Source of the DNA: Campylobacteraceae bacterium
Lineage (GTDB): Bacteria > Campylobacterota > Campylobacteria > Campylobacterales > Sulfurovaceae
Direction of reading: 5' to 3'
Length of the DNA: 5,096 nucleotides
Assembly (NCBI GenBank): GCA_027056615.1
Contig: JALUKJ010000081.1
Span: forward strand, 1-5,096
This document shows positions 1 through 5,096 of this stretch, piece by piece; position 1 is the stretch's first letter; every line of letters begins with the position of its first letter. Below the pieces are notes generated by a model that was not told where the DNA came from, did not search any database, and saw only the letters and a list, made by a program, of their open reading frames with translations. The position numbers were made by a program, and so were the translations under genes.

Positions 1-372
1 GGTCAAAACTTCTTAATTGCAAAAGGTATGGCAAAGTTAGCTACCCCTGATGTAGTTGCTCATTGGAAAGCAGAACAAGAGAGAATGGAAAAAGAGTTAA
101 AAGAGACATTAGAACGTCTTAAAAAAGAGGAGAAAGAGTTGGCTTTAAAACCAATTGTTATTACTAAAAAACTAGCTCCTGCTGGAATCCAAGGTTCTGT
201 TGGTAAAGATGACATTGCTAAAGCGATTAAAGAGCAGATGGGTATAGAGATTGATAAAAAAACAGTTGAGCTTAAAAAAGCATTTAAAACAGTAGGTGAA
301 CATAAAGTAGACATCAAGTTAGGTCATGGAATTCATGCCCATGTAACTGTAGAGATTAAAGGAGAAGAGTAG
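1..372 (+). CDS. rplI: 50S ribosomal protein L9, 5' end cut by the window edge
   Basis: Ribosomal protein L9 binds 23S rRNA through its N-terminal domain, and a long helix projects its C-terminal domain away from the large subunit. The frame is open from base 1, and the first visible residues (GQNFLIAKG) match the end of the L9 N-terminal domain, near residue 26 of the E. coli protein. About 25 residues are therefore missing, and the ATG at 28 is an internal Met, not the start. A charged, Lys/Glu-rich connecting helix follows (visible residues about 20-50). The C-terminal domain follows, with [15 protein letters not shown] (the family's 'G-S-[IV]-x-x-x-[DE]-I' pattern) and [21 protein letters not shown]. 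The complete protein would be about 148 residues, normal for the family. It ends in TAG, one base before hslV. This is a secure call. Confidence 0.97.
   Translation, partial: GQNFLIAKGMAKLATPDVVAHWKAEQERMEKELKETLERLKKEEKELALKPIVITKKLAPAGIQGSVGKDDIAKAIKEQMGIEIDKKTVELKKAFKTVGEHKVDIKLGHGIHAHVTVEIKGEE
361..364 (+). promoter_or_regulatory. Shine-Dalgarno for hslV (decides a GTG start)
   Basis: AAAGGAG lies inside the last codons of rplI, and the GGAG core ends 9 bases before the GTG at 374. No ATG lies near, and the resulting protein begins MFHATTI, as I recall for Campylobacterota HslV. The GTG start is therefore supported. Confidence 0.65.
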
Positions 373-373
373 A

Positions 374-904
374 GTGTTTCACGCAACAACAATACTTGCC
401 TACAAAGGTAAAGACAATGCAGTCATTGGTGGTGATGGTCAAGTAAGTTTTGGCGATACTATCTTAAAAGGTAATGCTACTAAAATTCGTTCTCTCTATA
501 AAGGGAAAATTTTAGCAGGTTTTGCAGGAAGCACAGCCGATGCTTTTAATCTATTTGATATGTTTGAGAATATTTTAGAGGAGAAAAAGGGCGATATTTT
601 AAAATCGGTCATTGAGTTCTCTAAGATGTGGCGAAAAGATAAGCATTTACGTCAGCTTGAAGCGATGATGTTGGTTCTTAACCGTGAGCATATCTTCATC
701 TTGACAGGAACAGGTGATGTGGTTGAGCCAGAAGATGGTAAGATTGCTTCTATTGGTTCTGGTGGTAACTACGCCATCTCAGCTGCTAGAGCCTTAGATA
801 AGCATGGAAACCTTAGTGCTAAAGAGTTGGTTAAAGAGTCTTTGACCATTGCAGGTGAGATTTGTATCTACACCAACACAAATATTAAATTATTGGAGCT
901 TTAA
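374..904 (+). CDS. hslV: HslV, peptidase subunit of the HslUV (ClpQY) protease
   Basis: HslV is the cytoplasmic proteasome-beta-like peptidase. It forms a double hexameric ring and degrades proteins unfolded by HslU. The 176-residue protein matches the family length. It shows the N-terminal-nucleophile fold signature: Thr5-Thr6-Ile, GGDGQ with Asp21, KGN followed by Lys37, then [11 protein letters not shown] (48-58), the [10 protein letters not shown] turn (111-120) and GSGGNYA (128-134). Aligning Thr5 with E. coli Thr1 places Asp21 and Lys37 on the catalytic Asp17 and Lys33. Thr5 is preceded by MFHA, so a four-residue leader must be removed to expose the nucleophile, whereas E. coli removes only Met. 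The start is GTG with a GGAG 9 bases upstream. The gene lies 1 base after rplI and directly abuts hslU, so the protease genes are co-transcribed with a ribosomal protein gene. Confidence 0.97.
   Translation: MFHATTILAYKGKDNAVIGGDGQVSFGDTILKGNATKIRSLYKGKILAGFAGSTADAFNLFDMFENILEEKKGDILKSVIEFSKMWRKDKHLRQLEAMMLVLNREHIFILTGTGDVVEPEDGKIASIGSGGNYAISAARALDKHGNLSAKELVKESLTIAGEICIYTNTNIKLLEL
895..898 (+). promoter_or_regulatory. Shine-Dalgarno for hslU (decides a TTG start)
   Basis: GGAG lies in the final codons of hslV, 6 bases before a TTG at 905 that immediately follows the hslV TAA. No ATG or GTG precedes the conserved LTPKEIV segment in this frame, so TTG is the best start. Confidence 0.65.
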
Positions 905-2257
905 TTGAGTACTGTTATACCAACCAATCTAACCCCAAAAGAGATTGTTGCATTTTTAGATAAATACGTTATAGGGCAAGGAAATGCCAAAAAGACCATT
1001 GCAGTAGCACTACGTAACCGTTACAGACGTTTACAATTAGACCCTGAGTTACAACGTGATGTTATGCCAAAAAATATCTTGATGATAGGAAGCACAGGGG
1101 TTGGTAAAACCGAAATTGCACGTCGTCTATCAACTATGATGCGTCTACCATTTGTCAAAGTAGAAGCGAGTAAATTTACTGAAGTTGGTTTTGTAGGACG
1201 AGATGTTGAGTCTATGATTCGTGACCTATCAGCCAATGCTTTATCTTTGGTACGTGAAGAGCAAAATGAGCTAAATAAAGAGAAGATAGAGGCCTATATT
1301 GAGAATAAAATCATAGAAAAACTTCTACCACCACTTCCCACAGGAGCAAGTGAGCAAAAACAGGCAGATTATGAGGCTTCTTTTGTAAAAATGCAAGAGA
1401 AGTTTGCTAAAGGTGAGCTTGACCACCTAAAAATTGAAGTTGATATGCCAACACCAACCATTGATGTAATGGGTGCAGGAGGAAATATGCCTCCAGAGAT
1501 GGCAAATGTGCAAGAGTCCATTATTAAAGTAATTGGTGGCATTAACAAAAAGGGTAAAAAGAAAGAGGTAACAGTTAAACAAGCCAAATCTATTTTAGCC
1601 CAAGAGGCTAGTTCAGAGCTTTTTGATGAAGAGAAGTTAAAAGATTTAGCTCTTAAAAAGATAGAAGAGGGAGGAATAGTTTTTATTGATGAGATAGATA
1701 AGATTGCTGTTCCTGCAAACTCCTCTTCAAGACAAGACCCAAGTAAAGAGGGAGTTCAAAGAGATTTACTTCCTATTGTAGAGGGTTCAAATGTCCAAAC
1801 ACGAATAGGTCAAGTTAAAACCGACCATATCTTATTCATTTCAGCAGGGGCATTTCACCTCTCTAAACCAAGTGACCTTATTCCCGAACTTCAAGGGCGT
1901 TTTCCTCTAAGAGTTGAGCTAGATTCACTTGATGAAGAGGCACTCTACCGAATTTTAACTGAGCCTCAAAACTCACTAATTAAGCAGTATAAAGCACTAC
2001 TTTCTGTTGAAGATGTAGAGTTAGTATTTGAAGAAGAGGCATTAAGAGCCATTGCACAATACTCTGCAATAGCAAATGAAAAAACAGAAGATATTGGAGC
2101 TAGACGACTTCATACTATTATGGAAAAGATTGTAGAAGATATCTCATTTAATGCAGATGAGTTTGCAGGTCAAACTATTAATATTGACTTGAAACTTATT
2201 GATGAGAAGCTTGAAAAAGTGGTTGATGATGAGGATACTACTCGGTATATTTTATAG
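905..2257 (+). CDS. hslU: HslU, AAA+ unfoldase/ATPase of the HslUV protease
   Basis: HslU is the cytoplasmic hexameric ATPase that recognises, unfolds and threads substrates into HslV. At 450 residues it is close to the usual ~440. In order, it has an N-terminal LTPKEIVAFLDKYVIGQ segment (9-25), Walker A GSTGVGKT (62-69), a pore loop GFVG (95-98), the family-specific I domain (about 110-240), Walker B IVFIDEID (258-265), ELQGRFPLRVEL with the probable arginine finger Arg332, and a sensor-2 region GARRLHTIMEKI (398-409). The C-terminus TTRYIL fits the hydrophobic tail that docks into HslV pockets and switches the peptidase on. The pore loop has Phe where E. coli has Tyr, a conservative change. 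The start is TTG, with no gap after hslV. The stop codon overlaps the convergent tmk gene by 6 bases. Secure call. Confidence 0.97.
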   Translation: MSTVIPTNLTPKEIVAFLDKYVIGQGNAKKTIAVALRNRYRRLQLDPELQRDVMPKNILMIGSTGVGKTEIARRLSTMMRLPFVKVEASKFTEVGFVGRDVESMIRDLSANALSLVREEQNELNKEKIEAYIENKIIEKLLPPLPTGASEQKQADYEASFVKMQEKFAKGELDHLKIEVDMPTPTIDVMGAGGNMPPEMANVQESIIKVIGGINKKGKKKEVTVKQAKSILAQEASSELFDEEKLKDLALKKIEEGGIVFIDEIDKIAVPANSSSRQDPSKEGVQRDLLPIVEGSNVQTRIGQVKTDHILFISAGAFHLSKPSDLIPELQGRFPLRVELDSLDEEALYRILTEPQNSLIKQYKALLSVEDVELVFEEEALRAIAQYSAIANEKTEDIGARRLHTIMEKIVEDISFNADEFAGQTINIDLKLIDEKLEKVVDDEDTTRYIL

Positions 2258-2833
2258 AAGTTTAGAGATGTGTTGAGTAATAGTCTGCTCAATACTCTCT
2301 ACACTATCCGTCGCATCTATAAGAAGATGAGGTAGCTCTAACTTCTCTAAACTCTCTTTCATCTGATGTTGTACCGATATTAAGTACTCCAATCCACGAA
2401 GTTCAATACCATCTAACTCTTTTTCACCTAAACGCTCTTTTAATGTTTCCATATTTGTAATAAAAAGAACAATAAGGTCAGGAAACTGCTCCTCTAGTGC
2501 AAACTTATTGAGTTCTACTAAATGTTCAAAACTAAAGTCACCATTAGCAAGGGCATAGCCAATTCCAGATAGAAAGCCTCTGTCAGATAGAATGAGTTTG
2601 TCTCTATTTGGTTTAATAATTTGTGTGTAGTGTTCGGCTCTATCGGCTAAAAAGAGAAGTAGTTCAGCTATTTTTGATGTAAGTGAATCTTGTAGTAAAA
2701 TCTCTCTAGCTTGAATACCAAATAGAGTTCCCCCAGGTTCTTTTGTTACGATTACGTTTTCAAATTTTTTAGCAATTCTCTCTATCTGTGTACTTTTTCC
2801 ACAAGTGTCAATACCCTCAAACAGTATATACAT
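2252..2833 (-). CDS. tmk: Thymidylate kinase (dTMP kinase)
   Basis: The enzyme phosphorylates dTMP to dTDP with ATP, an essential cytoplasmic step in dTTP synthesis. The 193-residue protein has a P-loop EGIDTCGKST (6-15), the dTMP-binding EPGG (32-35), FLADRAEH (61-68, 'LLFxADRAxH' in the family), SDRG (83-86) where many homologues have DRY, and a LID-like RLGEKELDGIE (134-144). The Thr-Cys in the P-loop and the Gly after Asp-Arg differ from E. coli. As I recall, Campylobacter enzymes also vary there, so I do not read this as loss of function. The ATG overlaps the coaD stop by one base (TAATG), which suggests coupled translation; an AAAGG lies 9 bases upstream. It is the last gene of the ubiX-coaD-tmk unit, and its stop lies inside the 3' end of hslU. 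Confidence 0.95.
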   Translation of the reverse strand: MYILFEGIDTCGKSTQIERIAKKFENVIVTKEPGGTLFGIQAREILLQDSLTSKIAELLLFLADRAEHYTQIIKPNRDKLILSDRGFLSGIGYALANGDFSFEHLVELNKFALEEQFPDLIVLFITNMETLKERLGEKELDGIELRGLEYLISVQHQMKESLEKLELPHLLIDATDSVESIEQTITQHISKLL

Positions 2834-3321
2834 TATTTTTTACCTTTAGATTTTATCTCATTTAAAATAGATTTTGGAACTAAGTGGTCAACTTCTCCAC
2901 CAAATTTTAAGATAGCTCGAACTACAGATGATGAGATAAAAGAGTACTCAAGCTTTGGCATAAGGTAGATGGTCTCTAGCTCCTTTTTAAGTGAAACATT
3001 GGCGTAACCCATCTGCTGTTCATACTCAAAATCGGTAGATGAACGAATACCTCTTATAATAATATTGGCATCCAGTTCAGTTGAGAGTTCAACAAGAAGT
3101 GAATGAAACTTGATTACTTTTATATTGTTAATATGGGATGTTGCTTTTGCTATCATATTGATTCTCTTTTCAATAGAAAAAAGAGGGTTTTTACTTTGGT
3201 TCTCTCCAATAGCAACAATAATTTCATCAAACATATTAGCAGAACGCTCAATTATATCTAAGTGACCAATAGTAAGAGGGTCAAAGGTTCCAGGGTAGAT
3301 GGCTCTTCTATTTTTGTTCAT
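2833..3321 (-). CDS. coaD: Phosphopantetheine adenylyltransferase (PPAT)
   Basis: CoaD transfers AMP from ATP to 4'-phosphopantetheine to give dephospho-CoA, the penultimate step of coenzyme A synthesis, and is normally essential. The 162-residue length matches the bacterial family (about 160). Visible motifs are YPGTFDPLTIGH (9-20, the nucleotidyltransferase TxGH signature with His20), GENQSKNPLFSIEKR (39-53), RGIRSSTDFEYEQQM (90-104) and ISSSVVR (129-135, the C-terminal ATP-binding segment). The ATG start follows the ubiX TAG with no base between. Its last base overlaps the tmk start. The Shine-Dalgarno is weak (only GGA close by), consistent with translational coupling to ubiX. Confidence 0.97.
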   Translation of the reverse strand: MNKNRRAIYPGTFDPLTIGHLDIIERSANMFDEIIVAIGENQSKNPLFSIEKRINMIAKATSHINNIKVIKFHSLLVELSTELDANIIIRGIRSSTDFEYEQQMGYANVSLKKELETIYLMPKLEYSFISSSVVRAILKFGGEVDHLVPKSILNEIKSKGKK

Positions 3322-3843
3322 CTATTTCCATCTCTTATATAAGTTGTTTTCTATGCCTAATACATCATACCACTTTCCAATAATAAAGCGTTCCATCTCT
3401 TCAATAGTTTGTGACTCTGAGTAGAAACCCATAACAGGTGGGGCAATAATAACTCCTAGTTTAGCTAACTTCTCCATATTTTCTAAAGCAATAGCAGAGA
3501 ATGGAAGTTCTCTTGGGGCTAGAAGTAGCTTCTTTTGCTCTTTTAATGCTACAGAGGCTACTCTTGTGACTAAATTATCGGCAATACCACAAGCAATTTT
3601 GGCTAATGAGTTCATACTACAAGGAATTACAACGGTTATATCTACTTGAAATGAGCCAGAGGCAATAGATGATGCTATATTTGAGTTATCATGAAAAGTA
3701 ATGTTTGAATTTTCAAAATGGTTAACGGTTAAAGCATTGTTGGATGTAATAAGATGTACTTCTATGTTTTTAGGGAGATACTCTATAAACTTTTTTCCAA
3801 GTTCTATGCCTGAAGCACCTGTAATGGCTACAACTAATTTCAT
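3322..3843 (-). CDS. ubiX: UbiX-type flavin prenyltransferase
   Basis: UbiX joins a dimethylallyl group to FMN to make prenylated FMN, the cofactor of UbiD-type decarboxylases. The 173-residue protein has the flavodoxin-like start VVAITGASGIELG (4-16), ASGSF (61-65), VVIPCSMNSLAKIACGIADNL (71-91 region), LKE (100-102), the APREL loop (109-113, Glu112) and GFY (139-141). Lys101, Glu112 and Tyr141 line up, by spacing, with active-site residues of Pseudomonas UbiX; Lys157 stands where an Arg is usual. The ATG at 3843 is preferred over the TTG at 3846 because GGAGG lies 6 bases from the ATG but only 3 from the TTG. Campylobacterota usually make menaquinone by the futalosine route, so the likely partner is the UbiD-like decarboxylase of that route (inference). 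It is the first gene of the unit with coaD and tmk, just downstream of the iscB element. Confidence 0.93.
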   Translation of the reverse strand: MKLVVAITGASGIELGKKFIEYLPKNIEVHLITSNNALTVNHFENSNITFHDNSNIASSIASGSFQVDITVVIPCSMNSLAKIACGIADNLVTRVASVALKEQKKLLLAPRELPFSAIALENMEKLAKLGVIIAPPVMGFYSESQTIEEMERFIIGKWYDVLGIENNLYKRWK

Positions 3844-3849
3844 CAAAAA

Positions 3850-3854
3850 CCTCC
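3850..3854 (-). promoter_or_regulatory. Shine-Dalgarno of ubiX, embedded in a hairpin arm
   Basis: On the - strand GGAGG is followed by TTTTTG and then the ubiX ATG, an ideal spacing of 6. The five bases belong to the outer arm (TTGGAGG) of the palindrome at 3850-3903. In a transcript entering from iscB they could be paired with CCTCCAA and hidden from the ribosome. Confidence 0.75.
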
Positions 3855-3903
3855 AAGGAAACCTCGTCCATAATCTGTGATTTGGACGAGGAGGAATTGG
3901 AGG
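3850..3903 (-). repeat. Nested imperfect palindrome, probable right-end hairpin of the iscB element
   Basis: Read on the + strand, CCTCCAA (3850-3856) pairs with TTGGAGG (3897-3903). After a 5x5 internal loop, CCTCGTCCA (3862-3870) pairs with TGGACGAGG (3883-3891). After one unpaired T (3871), AATC (3872-3875) pairs with GATT (3879-3882) around a three-base loop. All 20 stem pairs are Watson-Crick. Subterminal hairpins with an unpaired base just outside the last ORF are what Y1 transposases (TnpA) of IS200/IS605 elements recognise at element ends, and this one lies 6 bases after the iscB stop. The right-end role is inference; the palindrome is seen directly. The exact element end cannot be set from one copy. 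Confidence 0.7.
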
Positions 3904-3909
3904 AGCTTG

Positions 3910-5096
3910 TTATTGTTTAATAGTTGCGATTGAGTAAGCATACCCATCTCCTTTCTGTATTGTTTTACAATATTTGTGATTAATACCTTGGATTGTACCT
4001 GTATTGGTTGTGATATTAAAATTCCCACTAACTCGAACAGCTACTTTTCCAAGATAAGCTCCTATCTTTTTTCCTTTAGTGACGATTGCTTTTACAATAT
4101 CCCCTGTTTGGAAACCTTTTACTATTTTAGAGCCTTTAGCTTTTGTTCTTGGAAATCCAAATCTATCCATTCGACACATTTGACGACTTCCTCGACCTTG
4201 GGCTTTAACCTCTAAAACACTATTGGTTACAATCTTATATTTGTAGTTATCTCCTATGCACATTGCATCATAATAGTGTTCTTTTGGCAGAGCAACCTCT
4301 TTTCTATTAGAATAAGTTTCCCACCCATCACCTGTAGTTACTTCAAAATATTTTGCTAATTCTTTTACTGTATAGGTTCTAGCACTCTGAATAATTGAAG
4401 CGTGTTTAGGCGTTTTTCTTGGTTCAAGATGAGTAAAATCTTTTCCAACTTTTTTACTAAATTCTTTAAGTGAAAGATTGCCTTTACTTGTATTGCATTT
4501 TCTACAACTAAGTGTTAGATTAAAAACAGAATTTGTACCACCTTTTGAGCGAGGAACAATATGTTCTATCTCTTCTCCTCTATTTCCACAATAGACACAT
4601 TTATAGTTATATTTTTTGAAAATAAAATTTCTTAACTTTGTATCTTTTAGATTTCCATTTTGATACTCCACTCCATATAATTTTTTACCATTAGTAATAG
4701 AGCTAGTATCAAATGAGACTTTCTCAACTGTAGCTTTTTTTAGTGGAATTAGTTTTGCATATTTTTTAGCAAAGTTAATAATATTATCTGCTCTTGATTT
4801 AACACTTGGAGGTAACCAACCATAAGATCTTACTCTATTATCAAATCTTGCTTCTCTATATCTTGTTTTTCTATTTCGTCTACCTCTTCTTATTGCTCTT
4901 CTTGAATCCATTGCTTTTTTAACAGCTTTTCCTCTATGTACTATTTCTGCAAAGAAGAAGCATTTTAGTGCATCAACAATAGCCACGCCTGTGACTGATG
5001 CACCTACATCAAACTTTATTTCAAAGCTTTTTGTGCAAACTTTGTTTTCTTTTAATCTTATGGTAAAAGGAAATATTTTATGCACAACTGCTTTAC
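3910..5096 (-). CDS. iscB: IscB, RNA-guided RuvC/HNH nuclease (OMEGA system), 5' end cut by the window edge
   Basis: IscB uses a guide RNA (omegaRNA) to cut double-stranded DNA and is the family from which Cas9 arose. Residues below are counted from the GTG at 5085. The frame continues upstream as Lys-Ala-Val, giving KAVVHKIFPFTIRL, the typical end of the N-terminal PLMP region, so the GTG is probably internal and roughly 30 residues lie outside. Visible in order: RuvC-I FDVGASVTGVAIV (25-37, Asp26), an Arg-rich bridge helix (61-84), GWLPPSVKSR (89-98), RuvC-II VEKVSFDT (120-127, Glu121), GVEYQNGNL (138-146), HNH with Cys163, Cys166, Glu174-His175, Asn189, Cys194 and Cys197, RuvC-III LPKEHYYDAMCIG (266-278, His270, Asp273), and a C-terminal domain with GRGSRQMCRMDRFGFPR (297-313) and KGFQTGDIVKA (323-333). 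There is no frameshift or missing catalytic residue. The HNH domain excludes IsrB. Full length would be about 420-425 residues. Confidence 0.94.
   Translation of the reverse strand, partial: KAVVHKIFPFTIRLKENKVCTKSFEIKFDVGASVTGVAIVDALKCFFFAEIVHRGKAVKKAMDSRRAIRRGRRNRKTRYREARFDNRVRSYGWLPPSVKSRADNIINFAKKYAKLIPLKKATVEKVSFDTSSITNGKKLYGVEYQNGNLKDTKLRNFIFKKYNYKCVYCGNRGEEIEHIVPRSKGGTNSVFNLTLSCRKCNTSKGNLSLKEFSKKVGKDFTHLEPRKTPKHASIIQSARTYTVKELAKYFEVTTGDGWETYSNRKEVALPKEHYYDAMCIGDNYKYKIVTNSVLEVKAQGRGSRQMCRMDRFGFPRTKAKGSKIVKGFQTGDIVKAIVTKGKKIGAYLGKVAVRVSGNFNITTNTGTIQGINHKYCKTIQKGDGYAYSIATIKQ

Larger units (their letters stand above)
3845..3903 (-). terminator. Possible intrinsic terminator after iscB
   Basis: In the iscB direction the 20-pair hairpin is followed at once by five T residues (3849-3845), the shape of a Rho-independent terminator. 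If it works, iscB transcripts stop immediately before the ubiX ATG and the ubiX-coaD-tmk unit needs its own start within the hairpin. Against it: the T tract is short, the outer stem is separated by a 5x5 internal loop, and the downstream genes are expected to be essential. Confidence 0.4.
3845..5096 (-). mobile_element. IS200/IS605-type (ISC) element carrying iscB, right part only
   Basis: The element is inferred from iscB plus the terminal hairpin at 3850-3903. Such elements move as single-stranded DNA by a Y1 transposase and leave no target duplication, so no flanking direct repeat is expected. The left end, the omegaRNA and any tnpA would lie beyond 5096. The left limit given here is approximate: the end could be anywhere from about 3861 (the foot of the inner hairpin) to the ubiX start. 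Whether the element is autonomous, moved in trans or immobile cannot be seen. Confidence 0.7.

Noticed and set aside
28..30. ATG as the start of rplI
   Set aside because: The preceding in-frame residues GQNFLIAKG are conserved L9 sequence, so the gene begins before the window.
60..317. - strand frame opposite rplI
   Set aside because: Shadow of the rplI reading frame; the hydrophobic Ser/Leu-rich product is typical of the complement of Lys/Glu-rich coding sequence.
1021..1587. Two ~70-codon - strand frames opposite hslU
   Set aside because: Both are antisense to conserved HslU motifs, with no start signals or similarity.
2271..2304. Short inverted repeat TTGAG/CTCAA near the hslU-tmk junction as a terminator
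   Set aside because: Only five pairs with a 10-base loop and no following T tract on either strand, and it lies inside tmk coding sequence.
3844..3846. TTG as the ubiX start
   Set aside because: It would be only 3 bases from the GGAGG; the next codon, ATG at 3843, has the better 6-base spacing and matches the usual family N-terminus.
3870..3875. Sigma-70 promoter for ubiX (GATTAT on the - strand)
   Set aside because: Four of six -10 bases match and no -35 element is visible about 17 bases upstream. Kept only as a possibility in the regulatory finding.
3850..3903. OmegaRNA or CRISPR-like guide RNA in the iscB-ubiX gap
   Set aside because: IscB omegaRNAs are encoded 5' of the gene, while this hairpin is 3' of it. 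The segment is too short and has no repeat-spacer pattern.
3843..4028. 61-codon - strand frame between iscB and ubiX
   Set aside because: It overlaps the iscB 3' end in another frame and runs through the hairpin. It has no recognisable domain.
3976..4215. 79-codon + strand frame opposite iscB
   Set aside because: It is antisense to well-conserved iscB codons, low in complexity, and has no ribosome-binding site or domain.
5083..5085. GTG as the true start of iscB
   Set aside because: The frame is open upstream to the window edge and the residues before it (Lys-Ala-Val) continue a typical IscB N-terminal region. It is read as an internal Val codon.

Overview
The window reads as an AT-rich chromosomal segment of a Campylobacterota bacterium, most plausibly a free-living, Sulfurimonas/Sulfurovum-like lineage (genus is inference). 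The basis is the HslV N-terminus ([10 protein letters not shown]), the rplI-hslV-hslU and ubiX-coaD-tmk gene orders that I recall from Campylobacter and its relatives, very tight packing, and the use of GTG and TTG starts.

Layout. On the + strand, positions 1-2257 hold the 3' part of rplI (ribosomal protein L9), then hslV and hslU, the peptidase and ATPase of the HslUV protease. These genes are separated by 1 and 0 bases. On the - strand, reading leftward from 3843 to 2252, are ubiX (flavin prenyltransferase), coaD (phosphopantetheine adenylyltransferase) and tmk (thymidylate kinase). They touch at 0-base and 1-base junctions, so they look like one transcript with coupled translation. The two blocks converge, and the last 6 bases of hslU and tmk overlap, leaving no intergenic space.

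Positions 3910-5096 (- strand) hold the accessory part: an IscB protein, the RNA-guided nuclease of IS200/IS605-type elements and the ancestor of Cas9. All catalytic motifs that can be seen are present: RuvC-I, bridge helix, RuvC-II, Cys4 HNH, RuvC-III and the C-terminal domain. The reading frame stays open to the window edge and the visible residues match the end of the N-terminal PLMP region, so the gene starts beyond 5096. Its guide RNA (omegaRNA), normally encoded just upstream of iscB, and any tnpA transposase would also lie outside.

Between iscB and ubiX is a 63-base gap almost filled by a nested imperfect palindrome (3850-3903). It looks like the right-end hairpin of the element and possibly a transcription terminator. 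Its outer arm contains the ubiX Shine-Dalgarno sequence. The mobile element therefore sits directly upstream of an operon containing two genes expected to be essential, and it may control that operon's expression. No tRNA, rRNA or CRISPR array was seen.
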